From Bacteroidia bacterium (GTDB taxonomy: Bacteria > Bacteroidota > Bacteroidia > 2-12-FULL-35-15): 64,000 nucleotides of DNA. A program made the position numbers and the translations under genes. The stretch lies in contig JAGVJJ010000048.1 of the NCBI GenBank assembly GCA_020051175.1, forward strand, positions 1 to 64,000, written 5' to 3'. Position 1 is the stretch's first letter; each line of letters opens with the position of its first letter. The notes under the pieces were generated by a model. It had not been told where the DNA came from and searched no databases. It worked only from the letters and a program-made list of their open reading frames with translations. Positions 31,634-40,646 of this stretch are shown here, in pieces.

Positions 31634-33595
31634 TTGAAAAAACGCATTTTCTATTTTTTATTTCTCTGTCTTTATTCCTTCAGCAGCTTCGCTCAACTAA
31701 GCCGGCTTGATTCATTAAAGCGCCAACTTGCAACTGCTCCGGACGATACAAATAAAATTGTTCTATACCTAAAGGTATGCATGTTGGCAGATTCTCTTCC
31801 CTGTGGTGAAGAAGCGTTAAAACTTGCAAAAAAACTTGATTCCAAAGAAGGGATTGCAATTTCCGTTATGACCATCGGAGATTTTCATTATCGGAAACAA
31901 CAATACGATAAGGCCCTTGAGTATTATGCAAAAGCAACAAAACTATGCGAGGCTGGAGGCTTTAAAGATTATTTAGCACGTCTGTACATGCATATCGGTT
32001 ATATCTACCGGCCTAATGAACCCAATATTGCTCTTGAATACTATGAAAAAAGCCTTCAGGTTGTAAATGAACTCAAGGATGAATTAAGCGCATCGTACAT
32101 GCTTAGTGCTATTGGTAATGTATACGAAGGCACTTATGGGACCAAAACTTATAATGGACATAATGCACTTGAATATTATGAAAAAAGCCTGGAAATACGT
32201 GAACGGCTGGGTTCTCCGGAAGAGATTGCCGCCTCATTGAATGAAACGTCCAGGATATATGAACAGTCGGGCAATGTTGAGAAAGCAGCCTCTTTCTGGC
32301 AAAAAGGACTTTCAATAGCAGAAAAGATTGGCAGTGGGAATAATATTGTCTACTTCTGTAACCTTATCGGACAAAGCCATTATAGGAAAGGCGACTATTC
32401 AAAAGCCTTGGAATACCAGCAAAAGGCATATAAAGTTGTTTCAGCAAACAAGGTTATTGATTATACAATTATGAGTGAGGTAGCTTATGCACTGGCGCTT
32501 ACGTATTCGAAACAGGAAGACTATAAAAAAGCCACCGAATACTATGAGCTTTACAATGCGTGCAATGATACCTTAAGGGCCCGAACCGATAATGTTAGCC
32601 TTGTTAACCTGAAGCATACGCTTGCCACGGAACGTGAGCAGGAACATTTACTTTTAAAAGATGCTGAAATAGAGAAACAGAAGGCCATTGTAGAAACCCA
32701 GATTGTACTCCGCAATGCCTTTCTTATAGGGCTCGGACTGGTGATTGCCCTGGTGGTTTTTATTTTAAGAGGTTACCGCCAAAAACAGAAAGCCAACCAA
32801 AAGCTTGAAGGTGCTTATAAAATCATTGAAGAAAAAACAAAAGCCATTACAGATAGCATCCGTTATGCCCTTCGTATACAAAGGGCTTCCCTGCCCCACC
32901 GTAGTGAGATATGGGCCGCTTTACAGCAAAGTTTTGTTTTATACATACCAAAGGACATTGTAAGTGGCGACTTTTACTGGTTCAATAAAAGCAGCTCTAC
33001 AGTTTTCCTTGCTGCTGTAGACTGTACCGGTCATGGTGTTCCTGGGGCATTTATGAGTATTGTGGGTTCGGAGCGGCTAAACGATGCTGCTGAAGTGGAA
33101 AATGACCCTGGTAAAATGCTTGCACTGCTTAACAAAGGAATAAAACGATCCCTCAGGCAGTCCGAACATGCTGAATCTACCCGTGATGGGATGGACATTG
33201 CACTGTGTTCTATTGATTTGGACAATTACCGCCTTTCGTATGCAGGTGCCAACCGCCCATTGTGGATTATCCGGAAGGACAGCAATACCATTGAAGAAAT
33301 CAAGGCTACTAAAATGGCCATTGGCGGGCTCACCAGGGACGATCAATCTTTTGACACACATACCGTACAGCTTCAGAAAGGCGATAACTTTTACATATTT
33401 ACAGATGGCTATATGGACCAGTTTGGCGGCCCTGAAGGTAAAAAAATGACCACAAAAAGATTCAAGGAAATATTACTCAGCATACAGGATAGAACCATGC
33501 AGGATCAACGGAAATATTTAACAACTTTTGCAGAATCCTGGAAAGGCAACCTGGAACAGGTGGACGATATCCTGGTAATGGGAGTAAAACTATAA
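31634..33595 (+). CDS. TPR-membrane-SpoIIE phosphatase (signalling protein)
   Basis: 653 aa from a TTG start, which is required for the signal peptide (IFYFLFLCLYSFSSFAQ). TPR repeats occupy about 60-320 (ALEYYEKSLEIRERLGSPEE). One membrane helix (AFLIGLGLVIALVVFILRG) lies near 360, then a coiled linker and a C-terminal SpoIIE/PP2C phosphatase (about 420-653). Metal-binding motifs are present: DIVSGDFYWF, DCTGHGVPGAFMS, DGMDIALCSID, FTDGYMDQFGG. The TPRs should be periplasmic and the phosphatase cytoplasmic. It likely relays an envelope signal by dephosphorylating a partner (anti-anti-sigma-like); none is adjacent. Confidence 0.92.
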   Translation: MKKRIFYFLFLCLYSFSSFAQLSRLDSLKRQLATAPDDTNKIVLYLKVCMLADSLPCGEEALKLAKKLDSKEGIAISVMTIGDFHYRKQQYDKALEYYAKATKLCEAGGFKDYLARLYMHIGYIYRPNEPNIALEYYEKSLQVVNELKDELSASYMLSAIGNVYEGTYGTKTYNGHNALEYYEKSLEIRERLGSPEEIAASLNETSRIYEQSGNVEKAASFWQKGLSIAEKIGSGNNIVYFCNLIGQSHYRKGDYSKALEYQQKAYKVVSANKVIDYTIMSEVAYALALTYSKQEDYKKATEYYELYNACNDTLRARTDNVSLVNLKHTLATEREQEHLLLKDAEIEKQKAIVETQIVLRNAFLIGLGLVIALVVFILRGYRQKQKANQKLEGAYKIIEEKTKAITDSIRYALRIQRASLPHRSEIWAALQQSFVLYIPKDIVSGDFYWFNKSSSTVFLAAVDCTGHGVPGAFMSIVGSERLNDAAEVENDPGKMLALLNKGIKRSLRQSEHAESTRDGMDIALCSIDLDNYRLSYAGANRPLWIIRKDSNTIEEIKATKMAIGGLTRDDQSFDTHTVQLQKGDNFYIFTDGYMDQFGGPEGKKMTTKRFKEILLSIQDRTMQDQRKYLTTFAESWKGNLEQVDDILVMGVKL

Positions 33596-33668
33596 TAGCC
33601 GATGCGTAAGAAACGCCAATACAGCAACTAAAAATATAAAACGGATAAAAATAATTAAAACGGATATC

Positions 33669-35492
33669 ATGAAAAAAAAATTAATTCTTATCAGCAGCAT
33701 TGTTGCTCTCTTCGGTTGCGGCAATGATAAATCTCATAACAGTGGGGCCAACAAAGCACTACAGGACAGTGTTCAAACCTTTCTGAATGATTACAACAAA
33801 CGCTACCAGGAGCTGAACATTGTTGCCAATGAAACATCATGGCTCACCCAGACCCGAATTGTGGAAGGCGATTCCAGCAATGCCATTGCCAACAACAAGG
33901 CGCAGGAAGCGTATGCCGAATTTTCGGGAAGTAGCGCCAATATTGAAAATGCAACCAAATTCCTGAAACAGCAGGATAAATTAACTCCCCTGCAGGTAAA
34001 GCAGTTAAAAAGTATTTTGTACAAGGCAGCCAATAATCCCGGTACTTTACCAGACCTGGTTAAAGCACGCATTAAGGCGGAAACCAAACAAACGGAAGAT
34101 TTGTTCGGTTTCGATTTTAAAATTGATGGCAAATCTGTAAGCGCAAATGATATTGATGAAGCGCTGGCGGATGAAAAAAATATAATGAAGCGCCAGAAGG
34201 CCTGGGAATCAAGCAAAGAAGTTGGTAAAGGCCTGAAAGCAGGGTTATTGAACCTGCGCGACCTGCGCAACAAAACCGTTCAGGGACTAGGTTACAATGA
34301 CTTTTTTGAATACCAGGTTTCGGAGTATGGCATGACAACTAAGGAAATGGTAGATATGCTGCAGAAGTTCAATAAGGAGTTGTATCCATTGTTCCGTGAG
34401 CTGCATACCTATACCCGCTATGAACTGGCTAAAAAATACGATGTGAAAGATGTTCCGGATTTGATTCCTGCACATTGGCTGCCAAACCGGTGGGGACAAG
34501 ACTGGAGCAGCCTGGTAGATGTAAAAGGCATTAACCTTGACAGCGCCCTGAAAACAAAAGATGCGGAGTGGATTGTGAAACAGGGTGAGCGCTTTTATGT
34601 AAGTCTTGGTTTCCCGGAATTACCTAAAACATTCTGGGAAAAATCGGATTTGTATCCATTGGAAAAAGATGCAAAGTATAAAAAGAACAACCATGCTTCT
34701 GCATGGCACATGGACCTCGACAATGATGTACGTTCCCTGATGAGCGTTATCCCTAACAGCGAGTGGTATGAAACATCCCACCAAGAACTGGGACATATCT
34801 ATTATTACCTGTCATATAGCAACCCGGAAGTGCCATTCCTGCTGCGCGAAGGCGCTAACCGCGCATACCATGAGGCATTGGGGAGCATGATGGGAATGGC
34901 CGCTATGCAAAAGCCTTTCATGGAGAACCTGGATCTGATTCCTAAAAATACCAAGTCGGATGAGATGCAAACCTTGCTGAAAGAGGCTTTGAACTATGTG
35001 GTGTTTATCCCTTTCAGCACCGGCACAATGAGTATGTTTGAGCACGATTTATACTCCAACAATTTACCTGCGGACCAGCTGAACAAACGTTGGTGGGAGC
35101 TTGCGGCACAATACCAGGGTATTGCGCCTCCAACAGCCAGAGGTGAAGAATTCTGCGATGCTGCCACTAAAACGCATATCAATGACGATCCTGCACAATA
35201 CTATGATTATGCACTCTCCTTTGTGCTGTTGTTCCAGGTACACGATCACATTGCAAAAAACATCCTGCACCAGGACCCTCACGCTACCAACTATTATGGA
35301 AACAAGGAAGTAGGCAAGTTCATTGCTGAAATCATGAAGCCTGGTGCCAGCAAGGATTGGAGAGAAGTGCTGAAAGAAAAAACAGGAAGCGAGCTGAGTG
35401 CAAAAGCCATGCTGGACTACTTTTCACCGCTGATGGATTATTTGAAAAAACAAAACGAAGGCAGGAAATATACCTTGCCGGAGTTGAAGTAG
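33669..35492 (+). CDS. M2-family (ACE-like) peptidase homologue, lipoprotein, with altered zinc motif
   Basis: 607 aa. Lipobox LFGCG (Cys 17). The all-helical body matches peptidyl-dipeptidase A/ACE: EDLFGFDFKIDG, DLIPAHWLPNRWGQDW, HQELGHIYYYLSY and LLREGANRAYHEALGSMMGM. In ACE the motif is HEMGH; here the aligned residues are QELGH (372-376), so the first zinc-ligand His is Gln. H371 directly precedes it, the second His (376) and the distal Glu (E402 in YHEALG) are kept. It is either a degenerate peptidase/binding protein or uses a shifted ligand. Anchored in the periplasm or outer membrane. Monocistronic. Confidence 0.9.
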   Translation: MKKKLILISSIVALFGCGNDKSHNSGANKALQDSVQTFLNDYNKRYQELNIVANETSWLTQTRIVEGDSSNAIANNKAQEAYAEFSGSSANIENATKFLKQQDKLTPLQVKQLKSILYKAANNPGTLPDLVKARIKAETKQTEDLFGFDFKIDGKSVSANDIDEALADEKNIMKRQKAWESSKEVGKGLKAGLLNLRDLRNKTVQGLGYNDFFEYQVSEYGMTTKEMVDMLQKFNKELYPLFRELHTYTRYELAKKYDVKDVPDLIPAHWLPNRWGQDWSSLVDVKGINLDSALKTKDAEWIVKQGERFYVSLGFPELPKTFWEKSDLYPLEKDAKYKKNNHASAWHMDLDNDVRSLMSVIPNSEWYETSHQELGHIYYYLSYSNPEVPFLLREGANRAYHEALGSMMGMAAMQKPFMENLDLIPKNTKSDEMQTLLKEALNYVVFIPFSTGTMSMFEHDLYSNNLPADQLNKRWWELAAQYQGIAPPTARGEEFCDAATKTHINDDPAQYYDYALSFVLLFQVHDHIAKNILHQDPHATNYYGNKEVGKFIAEIMKPGASKDWREVLKEKTGSELSAKAMLDYFSPLMDYLKKQNEGRKYTLPELK

Positions 35493-35507
35493 TAATTATT
35501 ATTGGTA

Positions 35508-35592
35508 GTCATTCCGACCGAAGCGGAGGAATCTTTTGATGTAATTATGTATCATTTTTTTTAAAAGATTTCCCCCACTCCGGCCGGATGGC
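35508..35592 (+). repeat. GTCATTCCGACCGAAGCG repeat, copy 2, with inverted partner
   Basis: GTCATTCCGACCGAAGCGGA then GGAATCTTTT (from 35508) faces AAAAGATTTCCCCCACTCC then GGCCGGATGGC (to 35592), an imperfect inverted copy. Together they form a long hairpin between the M2 gene and the HEAT-like gene. Confidence 0.75.
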
Positions 35593-35611
35593 ATACAGTA
35601 AAAAACTGTAA

Positions 35612-36139
35612 ATGAACTTTACCGCGCAGCTTGCCATAGAGCATTCCCGCTCAAATACAGACCTTATCACAAAGGCCATTGGGAGCAGTTCGAAAAAATT
35701 TAAAGAGATTGTTGATATTATTTACAACGAACAAGCACCGTTGCCACAGCGGGCATCCTGGTTGCTGGCTGCAGTAAATGAGAAGCACCCCGAATTGCTG
35801 AACCAATACATCCCTTTATTTATAACTACGGTTCACAAATTTAAAATTGACGGTATAAAAAGGAATATGCTTTCGGCACTTTCCCAACATACCATCCCGG
35901 AAGAACTGCAGGGACAAATAGTAAATACCTGCTTTGAGTTTTTGTTGTCGTCAGACGAAACTGTTGCAGTAAAAGTGTTTGCCATGCAAATCATTGCGAA
36001 CATTGCAAAAGAACACCCTGAGCTACAGGATGAATTAAAGGCGGTAATTGAAGACCAGCTGCCAAAAAGCAGTGCAGCGTTTCACGCGCGGGCAAAGCGG
36101 ATTTTAAAAGGGTTCCGACAAAATTTAAAAAAAGTATGA
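35612..36139 (+). CDS. HEAT-like helical protein upstream of bioA
   Basis: 175 aa, soluble, almost entirely helical. Segments such as LPQRASWLLAAVNEKHPELL, MLSALSQHTIPEELQGQIV and VFAMQIIANIAKEHPELQDE suggest ARM/HEAT-type repeats. Its stop overlaps the bioA start by 4 nt (ATGA), so the two are translationally coupled. No enzymatic motif. A scaffold or adaptor role is possible; I do not know a function for the family. Confidence 0.82.
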   Translation: MNFTAQLAIEHSRSNTDLITKAIGSSSKKFKEIVDIIYNEQAPLPQRASWLLAAVNEKHPELLNQYIPLFITTVHKFKIDGIKRNMLSALSQHTIPEELQGQIVNTCFEFLLSSDETVAVKVFAMQIIANIAKEHPELQDELKAVIEDQLPKSSAAFHARAKRILKGFRQNLKKV

Positions 36140-37413
36140 CTTTACAGGAAAGAGATAAAAATACAGTGTGGCACCCTTTCACACAGCTGAAAACAGCTCC
36201 ATTGCCCATTGCAATTGTAAAGGGTGAAGGCGCTTATTTCTATGACGAGCAGGGCAAACGCTATATTGATGGCATTGCTTCCTGGTGGGTGAATGTACAT
36301 GGGCATTGCCACCCATATCTTACAAAAAAAATATCGGAACAATTACATACCCTTGAACATACGTTATTTTCAGGCTTTACGCATGAACCCGCAGTGCAAC
36401 TTGCAGAGCGCCTTTTGAAACGTTTGCCCGGCAACCAAAGTAAAGTATTTTATTCCGACAATGGTTCTACGGCTGTAGAAGTAGCTTTGAAAATGGCATT
36501 CCAGTTCTGGAGCAACATGGGTGCGCCAAAAACAAAAGTGATTGCATTCGAAAATGCCTATCATGGCGACACATTCGGAGGTATGTCTGTTGGTGCGAGG
36601 AATGCATTCAATAAGCCTTTTTCAAAACTTTTGTTTGATGTGATCCATATACCGGTGCCAGTAAAAGGCAGAGAGCAGGAATCACTGAATGTTTTGAAAA
36701 CTGCGCTGCAACAGGGCGATGTGGCTTCCTTTATTTTTGAGCCATTGGTACAGGGAGCAGCAGGAATGGTAATGTATTCTCCTGAAATACTGGACGAATT
36801 GATAAAAATATGTAAATCCGAAAGTGTTATTACCATTGCAGATGAGGTAATGACCGGTTTCGGACGCACTGGTAAATTCTTTGCGTCAAACTATTTAGAG
36901 CAGCAGCCGGATATTGTTTGCATGAGCAAAGGCATAACAGGCGGTGTAATGCCGCTGGGGGCAACATCCTGCGCTCAGTTTATTTACGATGCTTTCCTGA
37001 GTGATGATAAAATGAAAACATTTTTTCACGGACACTCCTATACTGCCAACCCAACAGCCTGTTCTGCTGCCCTTGCCAGTATGGACTTGTTCGATAAGCC
37101 GGAAGCCTTTGAAAACATTGAACGCATTGCAAAAAAACATTCCGCATTTTTAGAAAAAATAAAAATGCACAAAACGCTCAAGGATGCACGTCATACCGGC
37201 ACCATCCTTGCCTTTGAGGTTAAAACCAGTGAACATACGCATTACCTGAACTCATTAGCCGAGCACATTTCCAGCTTCTTTATTGCCAAGGGTATTATTT
37301 TACGCCCTTTAGGGAACATACTGTATATATTGCCTCCCTATTGTATCAGCAATGAGGATTTGGAATATATTTATACAAACATTGAAACGTTTTTAAACAC
37401 CCTCATTTCGTAA
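36136..37413 (+). CDS. bioA: Adenosylmethionine-8-amino-7-oxononanoate aminotransferase
   Basis: 425 aa. Class III PLP aminotransferase: NGSTAVEVALKMA, FENAYHGDTFGGMSVG, IADEVMTGFGRTG and the PLP Lys in MSKGITGG. WHPFTQLKTAPLPI and HGHSYTANPTACSAAL are typical for BioA. It makes 7,8-diaminopelargonate from KAPA with SAM as amino donor in biotin synthesis. No other bio gene is in the window. The stop codon lies within a dispersed repeat (37407-37440). Confidence 0.94.
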   Translation: MTLQERDKNTVWHPFTQLKTAPLPIAIVKGEGAYFYDEQGKRYIDGIASWWVNVHGHCHPYLTKKISEQLHTLEHTLFSGFTHEPAVQLAERLLKRLPGNQSKVFYSDNGSTAVEVALKMAFQFWSNMGAPKTKVIAFENAYHGDTFGGMSVGARNAFNKPFSKLLFDVIHIPVPVKGREQESLNVLKTALQQGDVASFIFEPLVQGAAGMVMYSPEILDELIKICKSESVITIADEVMTGFGRTGKFFASNYLEQQPDIVCMSKGITGGVMPLGATSCAQFIYDAFLSDDKMKTFFHGHSYTANPTACSAALASMDLFDKPEAFENIERIAKKHSAFLEKIKMHKTLKDARHTGTILAFEVKTSEHTHYLNSLAEHISSFFIAKGIILRPLGNILYILPPYCISNEDLEYIYTNIETFLNTLIS

Positions 37414-37440
37414 ATTCGTAACCATTCGTTATCTGTAACC
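37407..37440 (-). repeat. Dispersed repeat GGTTACAGATAACGAAT, copy 2
   Basis: On the minus strand it repeats 30488-30522 except for one missing C. It covers the bioA stop and ends exactly before the ATG of the next gene. Confidence 0.8.
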
Positions 37441-38184
37441 ATGTTTAAATCCAAGCGTGAATTCGTTTTCATTATCCTTGCCGGGATATTTATTACCAAC
37501 GCTGTTATTGCTGAGTTAATTGGTGGCAAGCTAATTCAAATAGGCCCATACCCTATATGGGACACAGGGTATGCTTTTGGGCCTTTTATCATGAGCATTG
37601 GCATTATACCGTGGCCAGTGGTATTTTTGACCACCGACCTTATCAATGAATATTACGGGAAAGCAGGCGTAAAACGCCTTTCAATTATAACTGCTTCACT
37701 GATTGCGTACGCTTTTGTAATACTTTTTGTTGCTATTAAAGTGCCTGCAGCTGCCGGAATATCCAGCGTTACAGACGAACAGTTTTTTGCCGTTTTCGGA
37801 CAAAGCCTGTGGATTATTGTTGCAAGTATTATTGCGTTTTTATTGTCACAATTTATTGATGTGTTTATTTTCTGGCTATTGCGTGACAAAACAGGAAAAA
37901 AGATGATTTGGCTTCGCAGTACCGGCTCCACAGCAATTTCGCAATTGGTAGATACCTTTGTAGTACTGGGAATTGCTTTTTGGCTCCCTGGCAAAATGAC
38001 TACTGCCGTATATATAAATGCTGCGCTTACAGGCTACACGTTTAAATTGCTTATTGCAGTTACCCTCACCCCACTGATTTACGCGGGGCACTCCGCACTT
38101 GACAAGTACTTTGGAAATGAAGAAGCAGGGAAACTTATTGAAAAGTCGGCTGAACAATCCTTGGGGCATAAGGTGGAGGAATAG
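37441..38184 (+). CDS. yhhQ: Queuosine precursor transporter (YhhQ / VUT family)
   Basis: 247 aa with about six membrane helices. Family motifs: NAVIAELIGGKLIQIG, the conserved FLTTDLINEYYGKAGVKRL, and QFIDVFIFWLLRDKTGKKM followed by RSTGSTAISQLVDTFVV. The protein imports 7-cyano-7-deazaguanine or a related queuosine precursor across the inner membrane. No queuosine biosynthesis genes lie nearby. 27 nt after bioA; whether it shares the transcript is unclear because a repeat lies between. Confidence 0.92.
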   Translation: MFKSKREFVFIILAGIFITNAVIAELIGGKLIQIGPYPIWDTGYAFGPFIMSIGIIPWPVVFLTTDLINEYYGKAGVKRLSIITASLIAYAFVILFVAIKVPAAAGISSVTDEQFFAVFGQSLWIIVASIIAFLLSQFIDVFIFWLLRDKTGKKMIWLRSTGSTAISQLVDTFVVLGIAFWLPGKMTTAVYINAALTGYTFKLLIAVTLTPLIYAGHSALDKYFGNEEAGKLIEKSAEQSLGHKVEE

Positions 38185-38305
38185 AATTAGGAATTGTACT
38201 TTACTTACATGGAGTTAAATTGGCATAATTTTAGTTCCAATTTATTAGAAGCTTCAGTTCTGTTAACTTTATGTTTTCATTAATATTTAAGCTTAAAATG
38301 GCCAA

Positions 38306-39571
38306 ATGAAAAGTGCGATTTATATTCTCTTGTCTTGTACAGTTAGCTTAAAGGTATTTTCCCAGACAGTGTATATTAATTCTATTTCCACATCACGACA
38401 ATCAAATGGTGATAATGGTTACACACTTGATGGTCTGCGTATGACGGCAGGGTCTCGCCCTAAATTATTAAACCCTAACAATTTCAGTTTGACTGGAATA
38501 TATCCGAAAAATGTTTTAATATTTGATGGTTATAGTACTTCGGGTAGCTTAAATACTGTATCAAATATTCCTTTGAATAATATTTTTTTCTTTGGTTCTT
38601 TTAACAAAAATGATATATCAACTCAACCGTTTACATTAGATGAAATTGATTCTCTATACAATTGGTCATTACGAGGAGGCAAATTAATTATTGCTTCCGG
38701 AGGCTCTTACAGTACATTTTTTGATGCCAATATCTTAAATAGTAAATGGGGTTATAGTTACCAATCTCAAAATCCATGCAGTTTTATCCCCACTTCATAT
38801 GGAACAGGGACTGATATATTCAATGGTCCTTTTGGAAACGTAATCGCAGCAAATCAAGGCGCAGCTGCTCAGGGATATTTTAATTCCGTAACTACTAATT
38901 CGAAAATTTTAGCCACAGATGCAAACGGAAATGCAACTCTGTTTATGGATTGTAACACATTAGATTTAATTATTTCAGATGTGGATGGTTATACTGATTT
39001 AGGTGGAATAACCTCCGGAGCCACAATTATTAATGCACAAGATAAATTTTGGACAAATACAATCGTTTTTATGGATAATTTACAACCTCTACCGGTTATT
39101 ACAAAGGTCTCCAATACTTTAACACTTAATTCAACTTATATTAGCTATCAATGGTATTTAAATAATACTCCAGTTATTTATAATGGAAACCAATCTTACA
39201 ATGCTTCCGAGAATGGAAATTACTACGTAGAAGTAACTGTTAATGGTGGTTGTACAGTAAGATCCAATATTCTAACAATTGATTCAATTGAAACTGATTT
39301 GGTTGAATTACCGAACATATTTTCTCCAAATGGTGATGGGATAAACGATACATTTATTCCAACAAGGCTAGCCGGAATTAAAATAAATCAAATATTTATA
39401 TTCAACAGGTGGGGCAAGTTAGTATACAATAAGACTAACCCAATAACACTCTGGGACGGTAAAATAAACAATAATGACTCAACTGAAGGAGTTTACTACT
39501 GGATACTTGAATACCAAGATTCAATGGAAACTATGGGGAAAAAGACTGGTTTTGTACAACTGATCCGATAA
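38306..39571 (+). CDS. T9SS type B cargo of unknown function
   Basis: 421 aa. Signal peptide ends KVFSQ. The body has no family I recognise; GLRMTAGSRPKLLNPNNFSL, a stretch like YNWSLRGGKLIIASGGSYST (reminiscent of DUF4350-like/ThuA-like folds) and a Gln/Asn-rich part are visible. An Ig-like module (LTLNSTYISYQWYLNNTPVI) precedes the C-terminal gliding-type sorting domain: ELPNIFSPNGDGINDTFIP, FNRWGKLVYN, LWDGK. Base composition is visibly more AT-rich than its neighbours. TAACTTTA upstream may be a -7 box. Confidence 0.85.
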   Translation: MKSAIYILLSCTVSLKVFSQTVYINSISTSRQSNGDNGYTLDGLRMTAGSRPKLLNPNNFSLTGIYPKNVLIFDGYSTSGSLNTVSNIPLNNIFFFGSFNKNDISTQPFTLDEIDSLYNWSLRGGKLIIASGGSYSTFFDANILNSKWGYSYQSQNPCSFIPTSYGTGTDIFNGPFGNVIAANQGAAAQGYFNSVTTNSKILATDANGNATLFMDCNTLDLIISDVDGYTDLGGITSGATIINAQDKFWTNTIVFMDNLQPLPVITKVSNTLTLNSTYISYQWYLNNTPVIYNGNQSYNASENGNYYVEVTVNGGCTVRSNILTIDSIETDLVELPNIFSPNGDGINDTFIPTRLAGIKINQIFIFNRWGKLVYNKTNPITLWDGKINNNDSTEGVYYWILEYQDSMETMGKKTGFVQLIR

Positions 39572-39587
39572 AATAATATTTATTAGA

Positions 39588-40556
39588 CTACTTTTTCTCC
39601 TCCTCCACACTCTGCTCCACCCCTGCTTTATACACTTTTTTCTCAAGCTCCTGCCCGTTTTCATCATAGCTTATCCACTCCCCTTCCAGGATGCCGTCCA
39701 GGTAATTTTCTTTTACACTTGCTATTCCGTTTTCATGATAAAGCATCCATAACCCTTCTTTTTTACCGCCTTTGTACATGCCTTTTCGGCTGGGCTGTCC
39801 GTTGTCGTGGTAGTACAACCACTCGCCTTCCGGCAGGCCTGCGATATAGTTCCCTTGCTCCCTTAATTGCTTGTTCTCATAATAATCGAGCCACTCCCCC
39901 TCTTCTTTGCCATCACGGAACATTCCTTTTTTTAATACTTCTCCGCTTTCGTAATATTCTGCAACCTCACCTTCCTGCCTGCCATTAATATAAAATTCCC
40001 GCTTTTTCAATTTGCCATTTTTGTAATGTTCCGTCCACTCCCCTTCTTTTTTACCGTTAACATATAAACCCCGGGAAGCTACCGATGCACTATCATACAG
40101 CTCCATCCATGGTCCTTCAGCTTTTCCGTTTTTATAATTCAGCTTTGCAATAAGTTTGCTTTGCTTGTTATACAGCAGCCAAGTACCTGAAAAGTAGTGT
40201 GGTGGCGTATCGTAACGTGCCACAGCAGTATACACCGTATCTTTTACCGAATCTATTACTGTATGCCGCACGTCCATACTTATCAGTTTACTGATATTGC
40301 CTGAACGAAGCTCTTCCAGCTCATTCCAGGGCGCTTCTTTGTAACGCGGATGCAGTACCAGATGACCCGTACTATCTATAATACCATACAAGTCCACCTT
40401 TTTAACAAGCGCAAAGCCATTCAGAAAATTACCCTGATGAAGCAACTCTCCATTATTGTTTTCAATGGTTCCGGAATGCGTCAGTTGTACGTTATACTTC
40501 TGGGAAAAGCTATTAAAGGATATAAACAGAAAGAATAAATAAAAAAAACGCTGCAT
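39588..40556 (-). CDS. Exported MORN-variant repeat protein (YwqK-like)
   Basis: 322 aa using the ATG at 40556 (MQRFFYLFFLFISFNSFSQ), which gives a clean signal peptide; the track's longer form uses a TTG. After an N-terminal region with a DYGIIDSTGHLVLHPRY-like segment come at least eight ~23-residue repeats of the type NGKKEGEWTEHYKNGKLKKR. These are MORN_2 repeats, annotated as YwqK antitoxin in databases, though here they are exported and no toxin gene is beside it. Probably periplasmic or on the surface. Confidence 0.9.
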   Translation of the reverse strand: MQRFFYLFFLFISFNSFSQKYNVQLTHSGTIENNNGELLHQGNFLNGFALVKKVDLYGIIDSTGHLVLHPRYKEAPWNELEELRSGNISKLISMDVRHTVIDSVKDTVYTAVARYDTPPHYFSGTWLLYNKQSKLIAKLNYKNGKAEGPWMELYDSASVASRGLYVNGKKEGEWTEHYKNGKLKKREFYINGRQEGEVAEYYESGEVLKKGMFRDGKEEGEWLDYYENKQLREQGNYIAGLPEGEWLYYHDNGQPSRKGMYKGGKKEGLWMLYHENGIASVKENYLDGILEGEWISYDENGQELEKKVYKAGVEQSVEEEKK

Positions 40557-40646
40557 AGGCTCTTGTATCAACGTTTTAAAAATAATGAAGTTTTGGCAGA
40601 AAAAAAATTAAATATCTTTCAAACCGCCAAACAGATTTATTTACTA

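Noticed and set aside
39588-40556. Antitoxin of a YwqK-type toxin-antitoxin system
   Set aside because: The protein is exported and made of MORN-type repeats, and no toxin gene is adjacent; the label comes only from database naming.
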